Part shown: positions 25,278 to 38,900 of the stretch, piece by piece
How positions within the stretch are numbered: the stretch's first letter is position 1
How the letters are laid out: each line of letters starts with the position of its first letter
Assembly (NCBI RefSeq): GCF_001411555.2
Contig: NC_049901.1
Coordinates: forward strand, 13,030,681-13,094,680
Reading direction: 5' to 3'
From: Juglans regia
Taxonomy: Eukaryota; Streptophyta; Magnoliopsida; Fagales; Juglandaceae
DNA length: 64,000 nt
Program-made: the position numbers and the translations under genes
The notes under the pieces: generated by a model
Told to the model about the DNA's origin: nothing
Databases searched by the model: none
What the model saw: only the letters and a program-made list of their open reading frames with translations

Positions 25278-26816
25278 TGTAACATCCCGATCCTATATCA
25301 TTAGAGACACGGATATTTTATTAGGTTTGATAATTAGGTTATTATTATTGTTATTATTATTATCAGATTTTACGTTTGTTATTTTTAATAGGATTATTAT
25401 TTATATTATTGGATTAAGTGAAATATTTTTTTATGGCATCCAAGCCCATGAAGTCAGGAATCAGTTTCCACGTTAGACTCGTTCCATTTTCGTCGGATGC
25501 ACGTACGTCTTTTCAGGGTTTCATGGGTCTATATAGAGAACTCGTTCATTATAGACGTAAATGTCTTCAACCTAGAGTTAGGGTTGCCGCAGCCACTGCA
25601 TGCAAATCATCTGCACGACAGCAATGGCCTCCTTCCCCAAACCTGGCCACCCACACGGCAACCACCATGCCTCCCTGTCCAGAAACCAGCCGCGACAACT
25701 CGACGCCACCACAGAAGACAGCAGACCATCCTCAGCGGCCAAGGCACGCCGCAACAGCAACGGACGTGGAGAAGCCTCTGCTTCTCTTCCACGGTAACGA
25801 CCACACGGACTCACACGGACTCACCTCTGTCTAACACTCACGAAACAGAGCAAGCCCATGCCATAGCACCGGGCACCACTCAGTGAGACGCAGCAACCGG
25901 AAAGGCCACTAGTCGACGACGGAACCACCATCAACCACGGCGACTCCAAGCTGCCCAGATCACGCCGAAGCCACCACCGGCCACCATAGAATTCATCGGA
26001 CGCACCTCTGTTTTGCACTTCCGAAACAGAGCAACCGAACCACTGTTTTGCCGGAGTCCACCCCAGAAGACATCGGAGCACCACCCACGGTGCCAGAAAC
26101 CGCCGACCAGCTCTTCCCCGTGGCATCTACTCCATCCCGGTTGGCCTTCGACCCTCAGCCACCCAGCTCTGTACGTGCGCCTCCCTCTCTCTCGGTTGCA
26201 CTGCCGCATGGTTCTTTTCCTTCGGCGTCGCACCACCACAGTCGAGCCCCCAGTCGCGCCGCCGTGACCCCCGCCAGCAACCCAGAACCGCCGCACGTCA
26301 GCTTATCTCTCGGTGAGCCCTTGCTTCGCGCGTCTCTCTCTCCCGAGCTCTCTGTTTTTCTGCAGAACATATACATACGTATTTTGCTTTAGGTTTCAGT
26401 TTACTAAGTGTTAGTAGATGAAATTACAAGTATGCCCTTTCTAATATAGTATCTTGAAGCAGTGTTTTTAAGTATAATTATATTTATAACCTTACGTTTA
26501 AGTATAGGTTAATTATGAATATTGTTATGTCTTTTTAATTAAAGTTGAGTTTAATATTTCAAGTTGAGTTTAATTTTGTTAAGTAAATATATTAGTCAAA
26601 TGCTCTTTTTATTAAGAAATTGTTTAAGGAATTTAAAATGTGTTTTGAAGTACATTATGAAGCCTATTATTTTAGTTAGTCTATTTAGTCGGATTTTAAT
26701 AAAATTATTATGTTATATTTTAAAAATAAATTAAGGAATAAATTATGAGTGTTGAATAATATTATGATTAAGTCTACTTTTATTAAATCGAATGTTTCCA
26801 CCAATTATTTTAGAAT

Positions 26817-26848
<32 letters not shown>

Positions 26849-28163
26849 CAGTTAAATTATATTTGAAAGATTAGATATCATATTTCAGCAGTAAGAGTTG
26901 TTAATTTATTTTGAACGATTTATTAAATGATATTAATATACTAGATTTCTCATATTATTTAATAATTATGTTAATAAATGAAAGTTATTTTAAGAATTTA
27001 AGTTTTATGACGTATTTAAAATAGCTCAAGTATTTCTACTAAGTTTTAATATGTTATTTGTATTTAAGTAATTTAAATACTATGAATTATTGATTTTAGT
27101 GTTAAACAAATATTTGTTTGACTATCTTTTAGAATTCTGAATTTAGTTAAGTAAGATATTAGTATTTATTTATTTCCAAACAATTTAGTGATAGTTATTT
27201 ATTGAATATAGGTCACAAGTTACGAAGTATTATTCAAGAAGAAACGCAGCGAGGTAAGTAAATTTGATCATAAATTAGGATCGTTACAGTTAGCTTATAC
27301 GTATGTATTATTCAAGCCAGTTATTTGATAGCCATTATTTATGAACCGCTCATGTGCAAGCATGTCATCCAGCATAGCATATGATCATGGCATTCCGCAT
27401 CATGTTTTAGTTTCAGAAATTATAGTTATGTATGTATTATGTCATGCATCTCATGTGTATAAGACACATAAGCCATCTTAAATTCAAGTGTAAGATAAAA
27501 ATCAGATCAGTTAATAAGATGGCCATTCAGATGCATGGTACCAATGCAGTTCAGTTTCAGGGTGGTGTGCAAGCCACGAACTCAGTCGTGGTCCACCATA
27601 GTATGCTAGAATACTATCAGCAGTTCCCCTTGCTGCAGCGGGATGTGGGGCTGGTGCACAACCTTGCACACAGGGTTAAGTGTGTTGGCCAGTCAGATAA
27701 GTAAGATAAATCAGTCAGTTAGTTCAGATAATTCAGTCATACATAGCATAAGCATTAGCATGAACAGTCATGAATTTTAAGTTCAGCATGAAAGTTCTTA
27801 TGAAAATTTTATGTTTATTACGTTTTCGTTATGATAGATTTCTTACTGAGTCATCGACTCATTTTAGTTTATTTTCATGTTTTTATTTACCCAGGTGAAG
27901 ATGATGATTACGAGCAGGCAGGCCAGGAGTAGAATGAGCATTTTAGTTTTGTTCAGACTTTTTAAAATAAAATGTGTCTTTTATGACGAATTTATTCAGT
28001 TATTTCTTTAATGTTTTTGGGAAGACATTTTTATTAGACCTTTTATTTCATAATAAATTACTTCAGTTTATTTTTAAATTATGAAATTTAGAGAATCGCT
28101 TGCCGGGTTTATTTTTCATGAAAAATACGTGACACACCTAGCCTACAGGAAGGGGGTGTTACA
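25278..28163. mobile_element. Solo LTR of a Ty3/gypsy element, 2886 bp, nested in the copia 3' LTR
   Basis: It begins TGTAACATCCCGATCC and ends GGGGGTGTTACA, with 5-bp duplications AATAT at 25273-25277 and 28164-28168. No gag-pol coding is present. The large size, the TGTAAC...GTTACA ends and a GC-rich block (25430-26390) within AT-rich flanks fit chromovirus (Tekay/Del-like) LTRs. TCTATATAG at 25528-25536 is a plausible LTR TATA box. The several open frames in the GC-rich block overlap on both strands and have no recognised domain. Most likely produced by recombination between the two LTRs of a full element. Confidence 0.75.
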
Positions 28164-28583
28164 AATATATATTAATTAATAATTATATTCTTATTAAATT
28201 AATATATCACTAACTCAAATTAATATATCAATTGTGATAAAATATGTGATAGAAAAAAATAAATAGATAAATAATTAATAAAATATATATTTGATGTATG
28301 TACCGTCATATTCAAATTTAAATTTTTTTTTAAAGTTATTATAACTAAATTTAAATATTTAGAATTTAGTTAATCTATTGTGAGCATATTTTATTCTCTA
28401 ATAACTAAATATTCAATAAATTTAATTTTTAATTAATTCAATACAAATGCTCTAAATTGTTAGACCAAACATATATACGAGGCACCCCTATACATCCACA
28501 GATAATTCGAATACACAGTATTGAAATTCAGTCCTCTCCATGCGTCAGTGCTTCTTTCCCTCTTTTGGTTTCGTTACAATTTT

Positions 28584-31500
28584 ATCCATTATTTCCCAAA
28601 ATTAATTAATACTTAACTTAAATTATTTTTAAAATATCTTATTATTATTTATAAAATTTTCATTTCATCTCCGAGAATCTTCTGAAATTTTCTCCGAGAG
28701 AAACTATTTTTCATCTGAACCCAATCTGAGCCCGCCATAAACCTTTGACGGACAGGACGAAAGACAATAAAGAAACAAAAGAAAAAAAGAAAGAAAGGAC
28801 GATTTAGTCTGGAACCCAACTCAGAGCAAACTGTCCACTGTGCAAGACTTTAAAGACGTCCGTACAAAGCTAAGACAGATTTCATTGCGTGAACTGGCGC
28901 TAGCTATGTTGTAACTTGAAAGCGTACAACACCTGTCCACCTTCCCAGGTACCTGTCCCTCTTCAATGTTTTTTAATTTTTCTTGTGGTTTCCAGTTCAC
29001 TTTCCATCCAAGCAAACAAAGGGCGCCAGCTGTGTCCTGTCTGAGCTGGGTTACCCCCACCAGGTCCAAAAACTATCATCAAACAAAAGTTGTGCTCTAA
29101 ATTAGTAAATTTGGAGTAGTTCAAAAATGGTGGCTCCCGCTCGACCCATACGGATTGAAACTCGCTCGATCGTATCTGGACCCCCCCACTTCACATGGTT
29201 TACCAGGCTGCTGCTTGTCTTTTGGATTTGGGAGTCTTCCTAAGTAATAATTAGTTCCTAGTTTGGTGATAATCATCCACATTATTACTGGATCATATCA
29301 CCCAAATTATTATAGATAAATAAATAAATAAATAAATTAGAAAGAATTCCCATCATGAGAGTCCTATAGATCCAGGTTGTACCTGGTTCCGATTCAAACT
29401 TTGACCTATTGATGAGACGTACTTGTTTACCAATCACCCATTAAATACAAAAATACATTAACATCATATTAATTACTATACAAATATTTATATTTCAAGT
29501 TATTTTTATGATTCTTTCAATTTCACAATGTTGTTATAAAATATTAAAATCATTCATCCAAGACACACTTTCGTAATTTTTTATATATTCGTCTCACTGC
29601 TAATGTAAAATTCTTCTATATTAAAAAATTATTTATCAGTTATTATTCATTTTCACGTCTTATATTTATAATTTTTTTATAAAATATATAAATATTTTTT
29701 ATAAGATATAAAATGTGAAGTAGTAAATAATAATTGATAAAAATAATTATATATATATATTTTAATGAGTTATTTACCTTATCAATAAGAGGATTGACAT
29801 GAATGTCTTTATAATAATTTTATTTTTTAAATATGCTTTTTCATTTATAAAATCTTAAAAACTTGGAGGTGGGTACACCAGAAAGTGTGATGTGAAATGC
29901 AATTCACATGCATTATTATGACCGTAGTTCGCCTTGTGGAAAAGCAGAGAGAGAGAGAGTGACATGGAAGAGTCGTCAAATTAAAGAATGTGGTAGAAAA
30001 CCTATAACACTTGAACACGTATCTGAGTCGATAATCATTGATTGCCTGCTTTAAAAGTTACCAAAAGTTTATAATATATGATCATCGATTTGGCGATTTG
30101 TATTCAATATTGTAATCGTGCAAGTTAACCAACCCAAAGCCCAAATGTCAATTTCATTTTATTTCCATTCAAAAGGTCAGCTTTTCATCAACTTTTGCTA
30201 CTCACGAGAAAGGATAAGAAAATTCTATTATTTTATAGTAACCACTCATTTGATCCACCGACAACTGATCCACATGTGGAAAGAATTTAATTACTTTTTA
30301 AAAAATAATATCTAAAAAATTAAAAATAAATACAATATATTGTGCATGGAGACTATGTATAGTAAAATTCTAACAAAATTATGTAATGTTAGATATGATA
30401 TGGATAAGTTTTGTATATTTTCTTTATAAAAAATATTGTCTATTATTAAAAATAAATTATTTTTATGTAAATTTTATATTTATTCATTTTATTATTTTAA
30501 TATTATTTCTCTTAAGAAAAAAATAAATAAATATTTGTTCAACGATTTTGTTTTATTTTATGCAAGAAAAACATCATTTCTACATACATTCTAAAAATAA
30601 ATAAACAATATATTTATATTGATGGAAACGTATATCGGGGTTCTTAAATGGGGGGATGGAGAACACGTAGGATTTGGATGAGGACATTTAAAAATAGTAA
30701 TTTTATATATAATTATGAAGTGTATAAACGTCGCATAATCGTTTTAAAAAATAAAAAAATAATTTTGTTTTTAAAATAATTACGAAACAATTACACAATT
30801 CACAATTATAAATATATTTTCTCATTTAAAAACATATTCAATTTCAAGCTGCATGGTCAGACCTTTCATGCTAAGAGCCGTTTATATGAAATGGTCGAGT
30901 GGGGTCTAAGATATTTGAATGTTTTTTCCTGTACAGTACTCCGATTTGAAGAATCGAGCGTGGTTTGCGGACATGTTTTATATAACTCCCAATCGTGAAA
31001 TTATGAAATTTGGATTGAGTTAGACTTAGGCCTCTTTTAGATTCAAGAGTGTACTGTGTTTCATATTATCATTATAAATTTTTTAAATTTTTACATAAAT
31101 TATAATAAATAATTTAATCTTAAATTTTAAAATAATAATAATATTAAAAAATAATATTCTAACAATATTTTATTTTAATTTTTATATTTCATTTAAAATT
31201 ATTTTATCTCATCTCAAAATTTAAACTAGTTTTTTAAAGATAATATATTCTAATTTATTATCCCTTTATAAATGACTGTACTATATTTGTATATTTGAAA
31301 TTGTTATAAATTGTTATTTTAATTAAAAAATAAATAAAAATCAAATATGCAGAGAAAAAATAAATAAAAAATAAAAGTAGATACTAGCATACTATGGGTG
31401 CATTGATGAACCGCATTCTCATCAATGTAATAATTATGTTGCGTGTTATTCTAATATCTTGAAGATCACAATTTCAAATAAAAAAAAAAATTGAAAAATA

Positions 31501-32100
31501 TTGATTAAGATCAGTTTGCTATTAAATGTAAGTCAATTTATTAATTAATTTTATCTCATTTCATCTCATTTATAAAAATAAACGAAACTTGAATAGTATA
31601 AATAACGGTTAAAACACTTGGCTTTTCGATCATTAGTAATTAAGTTTATGTTAAATCAATAATATTGATTGATGATCTATTTTGTCGAAACAAAGATGAA
31701 CGCAATGCCATGATATATCCATTTTTGGTGAAAATAGAAACATAAAAATCTGAAACTCATCGCGGGATCATAATCTATGATTAATATATTTCCATTCCAA
31801 ATTTTTTACAGATATTAGATTACAATGAGATATTAAAATCCTGATTCCTTACAGCTATGAAACGGACAAAGACCAGTTATCACGCTAAATACCAGTCAAC
31901 ACTTCATTAAAGTCAACAAATACGAACAAATTCCACACCGAGAGAAAGAGTTTGTGTGCGCGCGCACAGTAAAAAGGAAGAAAACGCGTTCGAAGTAACA
32001 AGGAAAGAGCAGAAGTAGAGCTTAAAAACAAGAAAGACAGCGATAAAAGACAACAACTATGCAGCGTGCGTGAGCAGTGCAGACTCTTGCAGAGATCCTA
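28584..32100. other. Intergenic AT-rich DNA
   Basis: No gene is seen in 3.5 kb. 28584-28720 may be the other half of the MITE-like sequence split by the copia insertion (TTTCATTTCATCTC near 28660 resembles TCTCATTTCATCTTATC near 20095). 31028-31240 is a degraded relative of the 220-bp MITE family. 31955-31968 is the palindrome TGTGCGCGCGCACA. The final few hundred bases are probably distal CesA promoter. Confidence 0.45.
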
Positions 32101-32567
32101 CTTCTTAGGTCTCTCTCTCTACACTCTCTCTCTCTCTCGTACACATTTTTTTCCTTTGCACCAAAACCGTGAGGGAAAAGGGACATAATAAAAAAGTTGC
32201 CTACAGGGGGGAACCACCAAAAATCCTTACTCCGAAAACAACCTCATTTAAGAAGACGACACAGATCACCATTTACAAAATCTAAAACACATGCTGTGTA
32301 TTATCAATTAACAATTTTTCTTTTTTTCATTTTGCTTATATTCTATATATACAAAGTTACAAAGTACAAACTCCTCCGGTGGGGGCACAACCCAGAGCCA
32401 CCACCACCATCTGGGTCCTACTTTTCATTATAGATCCCCTTTTCATTTTTCTTTTTTCTACATTACCCATTTTCTCGATCACTCCCTTCTCTCTTACGCG
32501 TCTGCTTTTCCAGACATACACACTCTACTCTCTCTCTCTCTCGCTCCTCCCTAGGACTTCCCCTCTC

Positions 32568-32573
32568 TATAAA
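32568..32573 (+). promoter_or_regulatory. Candidate TATA box of the CesA gene
   Basis: TATAAA lies 370 bp upstream of the ATG, just after a CT-rich stretch (32521-32550). A second CT-rich block is at 32110-32140. Pyrimidine-rich tracts near the start site are common in highly expressed plant genes. The transcription start was not verified. Confidence 0.35.
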
Positions 32574-32942
32574 CCCTTCATTGAGTTCCAAGATTCAAGA
32601 CCAGCCAGGTATAGAGCAGACTTGGCTTGTCGAGGAATCAAGATCAAAGATTTTTATTTTTTTTTCCCCTTCAAATTAGAAGAAACCACCTTTATTATTC
32701 TTGGCAATTCCCTCCCATCTTTTTCCCCTACCCTTTTCTTTTGACCATTTTGTATGCGAAGTTTGCTTTTCCCGTCGTGGGTGCTCACCGGAGTCGAGTG
32801 GAGCGCAAAGTTGGATCTTTTGGGCGAGTTAGAGCGAGAGAAACGGTGCCAGATCGGTTTCCCCGTTGAGGTTTGGGATATGATAAGCTGTGCTTTGTGG
32901 GTTTGAAGTGTTTCAGATTTGCTTGGCCTTGTTGTGTGTGTG

Positions 32943-35900
32943 ATGGACACGAGGGGTCGGCTCATTGCTGGTTCTCATAATCGAAATGAGTTCATTCTGA
33001 TCAATGCAGATGAGAATGAAAGGGTAAGACTCTAAGAGTACTCCTTATTTTGATTTTTCTTTTGATTTGGGGGATACCATTCTTTCAATTTTTTTATTCA
33101 ATTTGGGGATTGTTGGAAATGGGAAAAAAGGCGGGGCTTTCCCTGGTATTTTGATGCAGTTTGGATTTCTTTGCTTCTGACTTGCTTGATGTGCTTGTTA
33201 ATGGATAATTGATTTTGTGCCTTTTGCTTTTCTTACTCACATTTTGATATGGTTTAGGTATACTCAGTCCAGTGTATATCTCTGTCTAACTTGGACTCAG
33301 CTTCACTTATGATAAATAATATCGACTCGACTCCTACAAGAATTTTATCTTTGGATGAGATTCTTGGCCTATGATGTTGATTTACTGTTTGTATCCAAAA
33401 GGGAGTCCCTAGTCTTGAGTAATAACAACTTTCTGTTGTTAAATCAGTTAGTTTCTTGACATGGGCCAGGATAAATCTGTGCATTTTAAGGTTCCTGTCC
33501 TTCAAGTTAATTATTTGAATTTGGTGGGGGTTTTTTTGGTGTTTCACCCTTCCCGACTGTCAAGTTTTATCGGTATCTCTAAAATCTTTGTGACTGTTGG
33601 ATAAGTCGTGTACTATGGATTGTGAAATAATTGGGAATGCCGTGGGAAATACTGATTTACATATTTCAAATAAGATACGTTGAATCATTTGTTATTCCGG
33701 ATTCATAACATACTGTGATCAAAAGTCAAGGATAAAAAATGATAATCTTATAAAAACTAGGAAAGGAGGATGGCGTGCTTGGTCTAATTGGACTTATGAA
33801 TCTTATTTGGGAAGCATTTAGTCTAATTCAGGAACATGTTAATTTAATAAGATTCAGCAAAGTGAACTCTCTCTTTTGTCTTTTGTTATTTGATTTGGTA
33901 AGCGGCAAGTTAAACTTCCAGTACCTTTAATTATCTACGTTATCCTGCCGAAGCTGCACCCTCCTGTAATCAGGTGCATGTCACACTGATTTTTTGGTTT
34001 CTGGGTCATTGCAGATTAGGTCTGTGAAAGAATTTAGTGGACAAATATGTCAGATTTGTGGGGATGAGGTGGAGATTACAGTAGACGGAGAGCTCTTTGT
34101 TGCCTGCAACGAGTGTGCTTTCCCTGTGTGCAGGCCTTGCTATGAATATGAGAGAAGAGAGGGCAATCAGGCTTGTCCTCAGTGTAAAACTAGGTTCAAG
34201 CGCATCAAAGGTGAGATTATTTCTGCATTTTTTTTTTGTTTAGTTATCTATTGAACACTTAATGTTTAGAATTTCTCAAATTAGTGATGTGAATTGCAGG
34301 TAGTGCTAGGGTTGAAGGCGATGATGAAGAAGATGGCATTGATGATTTGGACAATGAGTTTGATTATGGAAACCTCAACGGTCTTGGTTCACAAGAAGTT
34401 TCAGAGGCAATGCTCTCTGCACGCCTTAACACTGGCCGTGGCTATCACTCTAATGCATCTAGAATACCTACACACGCAGAACATGAGACCTCTCCCCTTA
34501 GTTCTGATATCCCTCTATTGACCTATGGCGAAGAGGTAAATCAGTATGAATTCAAATCTTATTCCTCGCCCTTGTAATGTTTATGTTCATGTAATCATGG
34601 GTGCAGATATGCGTGATGTGACGACCACCTTGTAATGATGCTTTTTTCTGTTTTAGGATTCTGAGATTTCTGCTGATCAGCATGCTCTTATTGTACCCCC
34701 ATTCATGGGTCATGGAAACAGAATCCATTCAGTGCCTTATACTGAACCATATGTACCATGTAATTTTCACTGAAGTAGTTGCATCCTTTTTTCCATATTT
34801 TTTTCCTATTGGTTTAGATTTCAGTTTTACTTAGATAGTGAGCTTAGAGCCTTTTAACGTCTGTGTCACAGTGCAACCCAGACCAATGGTTCCTAAAAAA
34901 GATCTTGCAGTATATGGGTATGGGAGTGTGGCTTGGAAGGACCGAATGGAGGACTGGAAGAAAAGGCAAAATGATAAACTTCAGGTGGTAGAGCACCAAG
35001 GAGTCAATGATGGTGGAAATTTTGGTGGAAATGAACTAGATGATGATCCTGACTTGCCCATGTAAGTGGCTCTTCTCTGTTTGTCCCCCTTTCATGGCAT
35101 GTTACTATCCTTTGACCAAAAACCAACAATGCTGTCTCAATTATGAGTACTTTTCCTCTTCCTGATTACCTATAAAATAAAAAAAAAATTACGAGTACTT
35201 TTTGTCAAGAATAAAGTTGATTCACATTGTGAGAAGGAGCATTCTTTGATCTGAAATTCCCATAAACATGTACATGGTAAGAAAGGATCTTGCTACGACA
35301 TCCTTCACACATGAGAGCCCATGAAATGCATTCTGTTTACTGTAGATCTCAATTGTTGATATATTTGGGTGTATTCAGACCTTTCGTAGTTCTTCCATTC
35401 CTTTTCAAACAGAGAATGGAAATAAAGGGGAGATAAAAAGTATTTCTGCTAACTAAGTTGCTTGCTTTTAATTATACCTTTTTTTTTTTATAAGTAAAAA
35501 TTTTATTCATCAAAATGTAATAGGCGAAGCCCATGTACACATGAAGTATACAAAAGAAACACCTAGTTACATTCTAAAACTAAAAAAGTGACGACAAAAA
35601 CTCAATTGACAGCCCCTCCATTGAGTACAATAGCAGAAAACCAACTAAGTAAAGAACTTATAAAAAATTCCCAGAGTTCATCTACATTGCATTCCCTATT
35701 ATTAAAACACCTCTCATTCCTTTCCAACCAAATGTGCCGCAATACACAAAGGAATCATCTTCCATGCGGCTGCCATTTGGGAGCAAGTATGAAGATTGGT
35801 CCAGCTTGCTGGTAAATCGACCACTGCTTTAATTATACCTAGTATTGTTTTTTACAAGTAGCATTTATATGTACCTAGTCAAGGCGGCAGCTGATTGTCT

Positions 35901-38900
35901 TAAATTAATTGCATTCTGTACATTCTCCTCACAAAAATGCTCCCGTTGACCCGTGATATACTTACCTAGGTGCCCAGGTGTGTGCTTTTAGAACTACCTT
36001 GGTGCATATATGGGTTTTCTTGTGATAAGCTTTGACACTCTACATGCCTCGGCTTTGGGGCTGGATCTGTGGTTATCAGTGAGAAATATAACATTTGTTA
36101 TGGAATCCTATGTACTTGCATGAGTTGTGATCACTCTCCGTCCACACTCTTTATATATCTACATTTCTAGGTTAATATAAACATCTTGGGTTGTTACTGT
36201 GCATGAATTTTCTATCTGATATGTAGTACTCAGTGCAGATGCATTTCGTGGAAGTGTTAATATACTATATTATGGTGGTATGAAATTAGCTTGAAAGTGT
36301 TATTTTTTCCAACTTCTGTACCGTGCCTTTCTTGGCTTATTGATTTACTTTTTGGACTATTTACTAACTTTCTTGATATGTGTGTATATAAATATCAGGA
36401 TGGATGAAGGCAGGCAGCCCCTTTCGAGGAAATTACCCATCCCTTCAAGCAAGATAAATCCGTACAGAATGATTATAATACTACGCCTTGTAATCCTTGG
36501 CTTATTTTTTCATTATAGACTTCTTCATCCAGTTAACGATGCATATGGCTTGTGGCTGACATCAGTTATCTGTGAAATATGGTTTGCTGTATCATGGATT
36601 CTGGATCAGTTCCCAAAGTGGTACCCAATAGAACGAGAAACATACCTTGACAGGCTATCATTGAGGTAAATAGGACTTGTTTAAAAATTTATCTAGTGCC
36701 TTGTTTCATATGCCCTAATCATCATCAGTCTTGTGGTTTCAACTTTTCATATCGAGTTTTTCGATTGAACATTAATTTTTCTCTCAGGTATGAAAAAGAA
36801 GGGAAGCCATCTGAGTTGGCCAGTGTAGACGTCTTTGTGAGTACAGTTGATCCTATGAAAGAGCCTCCTTTAATTACTGCAAACACGGTTCTTTCCATTC
36901 TTGCGGTTGATTATCCAGTAGATAAGGTTGCTTGCTATGTCTCGGATGATGGTGCTGCAATGCTTACTTTTGAAGCGCTTTCTGAGACATCTGAATTTGC
37001 AAGGAAATGGGTTCCTTTCTGTAAAAAATTTAATATTGAGCCAAGAGCCCCCGAGTGGTATTTTTCACAGAAGATGGACTATCTGAAGAATAAAGTTCAT
37101 CCAGCATTTGTTAGAGAAAGGCGTGCAATGAAGGTATTGGCTTCTCTACCTGTAGTTTCTTATATTGAAAACCTTTTAGTTCAAAAATAATATTGAGATT
37201 ACCAAATCATTTTAAGACCTTATATAATTTTTTAAATAATTTTCTTGTCTTAATTTCATGGTTTAAAGGTTAGATATGATTAGCGTCTGATGAATGATGT
37301 TATTTGACTTTTCTATTTTGTTGGTACAGAGAGAATATGAAGAATTTAAAGTTAAAATAAATGCGTTGGTAGCCACAGCACAAAAGGCTCCTGAGGATGG
37401 CTGGACAATGCAGGATGGGACTCCATGGCCTGGAAACAATGTACGGGACCATCCTGGCATGATTCAGGTGAGGCTTCTACAAAAATTGTTGGCTATATTG
37501 TAAAGTATCTATGTTAAACATAAATGGGCCCTTGATGAAATGTCCTTACCAACATGTTTTCTCTCTGGGGACTTGGTTTGACCATTATGCTTGAATTTTC
37601 CAGCTGCTTATAGGTGATTTATAATCTGAATTCTCAAAATTGCCACTTATGGTGATATCATCCCTCTTATGCACATATATTCCCTTTAAAAGAGATTGAC
37701 ACACTTGGAAAGATTTATCTGGGGTACTATTAGGTGCTAATTATGTGCATAGATTTTGCATCCAAGATGCATGCTCCTTGTGCCACATTGTCAGTGTTCC
37801 TTGGGCTTTCATAGACTGGCAATTAGTTAGTCTAAGGGTAGTTGCGGGCTTCCCAAGTAAAAATACTAATAAGAGGTTACCTTGGGTAAAGGGAGGGGAT
37901 GTGGTTTGATTTGGGGTTCTGATGTTTATGTATTCCACTTAATATGAAATCTCATTTCTGCAGGTGTTCCTTGGCCATAGTGATGTTTGTGATGTGGAAG
38001 GAAACGAGTTACCTCGTCTGATTTATGTTTCCCGTGAAAAGAGACCTGGGTTTGAACACCACAAGAAGGCTGGGGCCATGAATGCTCTGGTAAGGCTGAT
38101 GTCTATGATAATGCTTCTTGGTTATTCTTCTTGTTTCTCCTTCATGTACATTCTAATAAATAAATAGTGCATTATCCACAATTTTGACTTTAGTTTATTC
38201 ATGATAATCTTTGAAGGTACGGGTCTCAGCAGTTATCTCAAATGCTCCTTATCTTCTGAACGTTGACTGTGATCATTATATTAACAATAGCAAGGCACTT
38301 AGAGAAGCCATGTGTTTCATGATGGACCCCACATTGGGAAAGAAGGTTTGCTATGTGCAGTTTCCTCAAAGATTTGACGGGATTGATCGTCATGATAGAT
38401 ACTCAAACCGGAATGTTGTATTCTTTGATGTATGTGTACTCTTCTTATTTGTGTGTTGTATCCATCCATCTATCTATTTGTTTAACTATATATTTTTATG
38501 CACTTCTTTGTTATTGCAAAGTCTAACTTCTCCACTGAAAGCAGATCAACATGAAAGGCTTAGATGGTTTACAAGGACCCATATATGTTGGGACTGGATG
38601 TGTTTTCAGAAAGCAAGCACTTTATGGATTTGATGCACCTGCCAAGAAGAAGCCCCCTAGCAAAACCTGCAACTGTTTGCCAAAATGGTGCTGCCTATGT
38701 TGTGGCTTTAGAAAGAACAAGAATGTGAAGACAAAGGAGAAAAAGAAGAAACCTAAGCACAGGGAAGCATCAAAGCAGATACATGCACTTGAAAATATTG
38801 AAGAGGGAATGAATGGTAAGGATTCATTAGGGACTAAGAACTATATGCCACCTTGAGTCTGAAGGAAAATCTCTGTGACAACTGTTATGTAATAAAGGAA

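Larger units (their letters stand above)
20277..28578 (+). mobile_element. Decayed Ty1/copia LTR retrotransposon, interrupted by a solo gypsy LTR
   Basis: The 5' LTR is 20277-20630, starting TATTACACAG and ending TTTCCTTACA. The primer-binding site TGATATTGAGAGCC (20631 on) is a mutated initiator-Met type. A purine tract GCGGGAGGC (about 25199-25208) precedes the 3' LTR, which starts TATTACACA at 25209 and resumes after the nested element, ending GTTTCGTTACA at 28578. ATTTT flanks both outer ends (20272-20276 and 28579-28583). Coding order gag - protease - integrase - reverse transcriptase - RNase H is that of copia. Without the nested LTR the element is about 5.4 kb. The LTRs start TA instead of TG. 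The 3' LTR is homologous to the 5' one only at its beginning and last 125 bp, so the element is old. Confidence 0.85.

Noticed and set aside
25418..26392. Several overlapping open frames of up to 138 codons in the GC-rich block
   Set aside because: They overlap on both strands, are Pro/Thr/Arg/His-rich, have no known domain, and lie wholly inside a solo LTR.
28821..29069. 82-codon minus-strand frame near the right end of the copia element
   Set aside because: No recognised domain, and no start or splice context. It lies in otherwise non-coding DNA.
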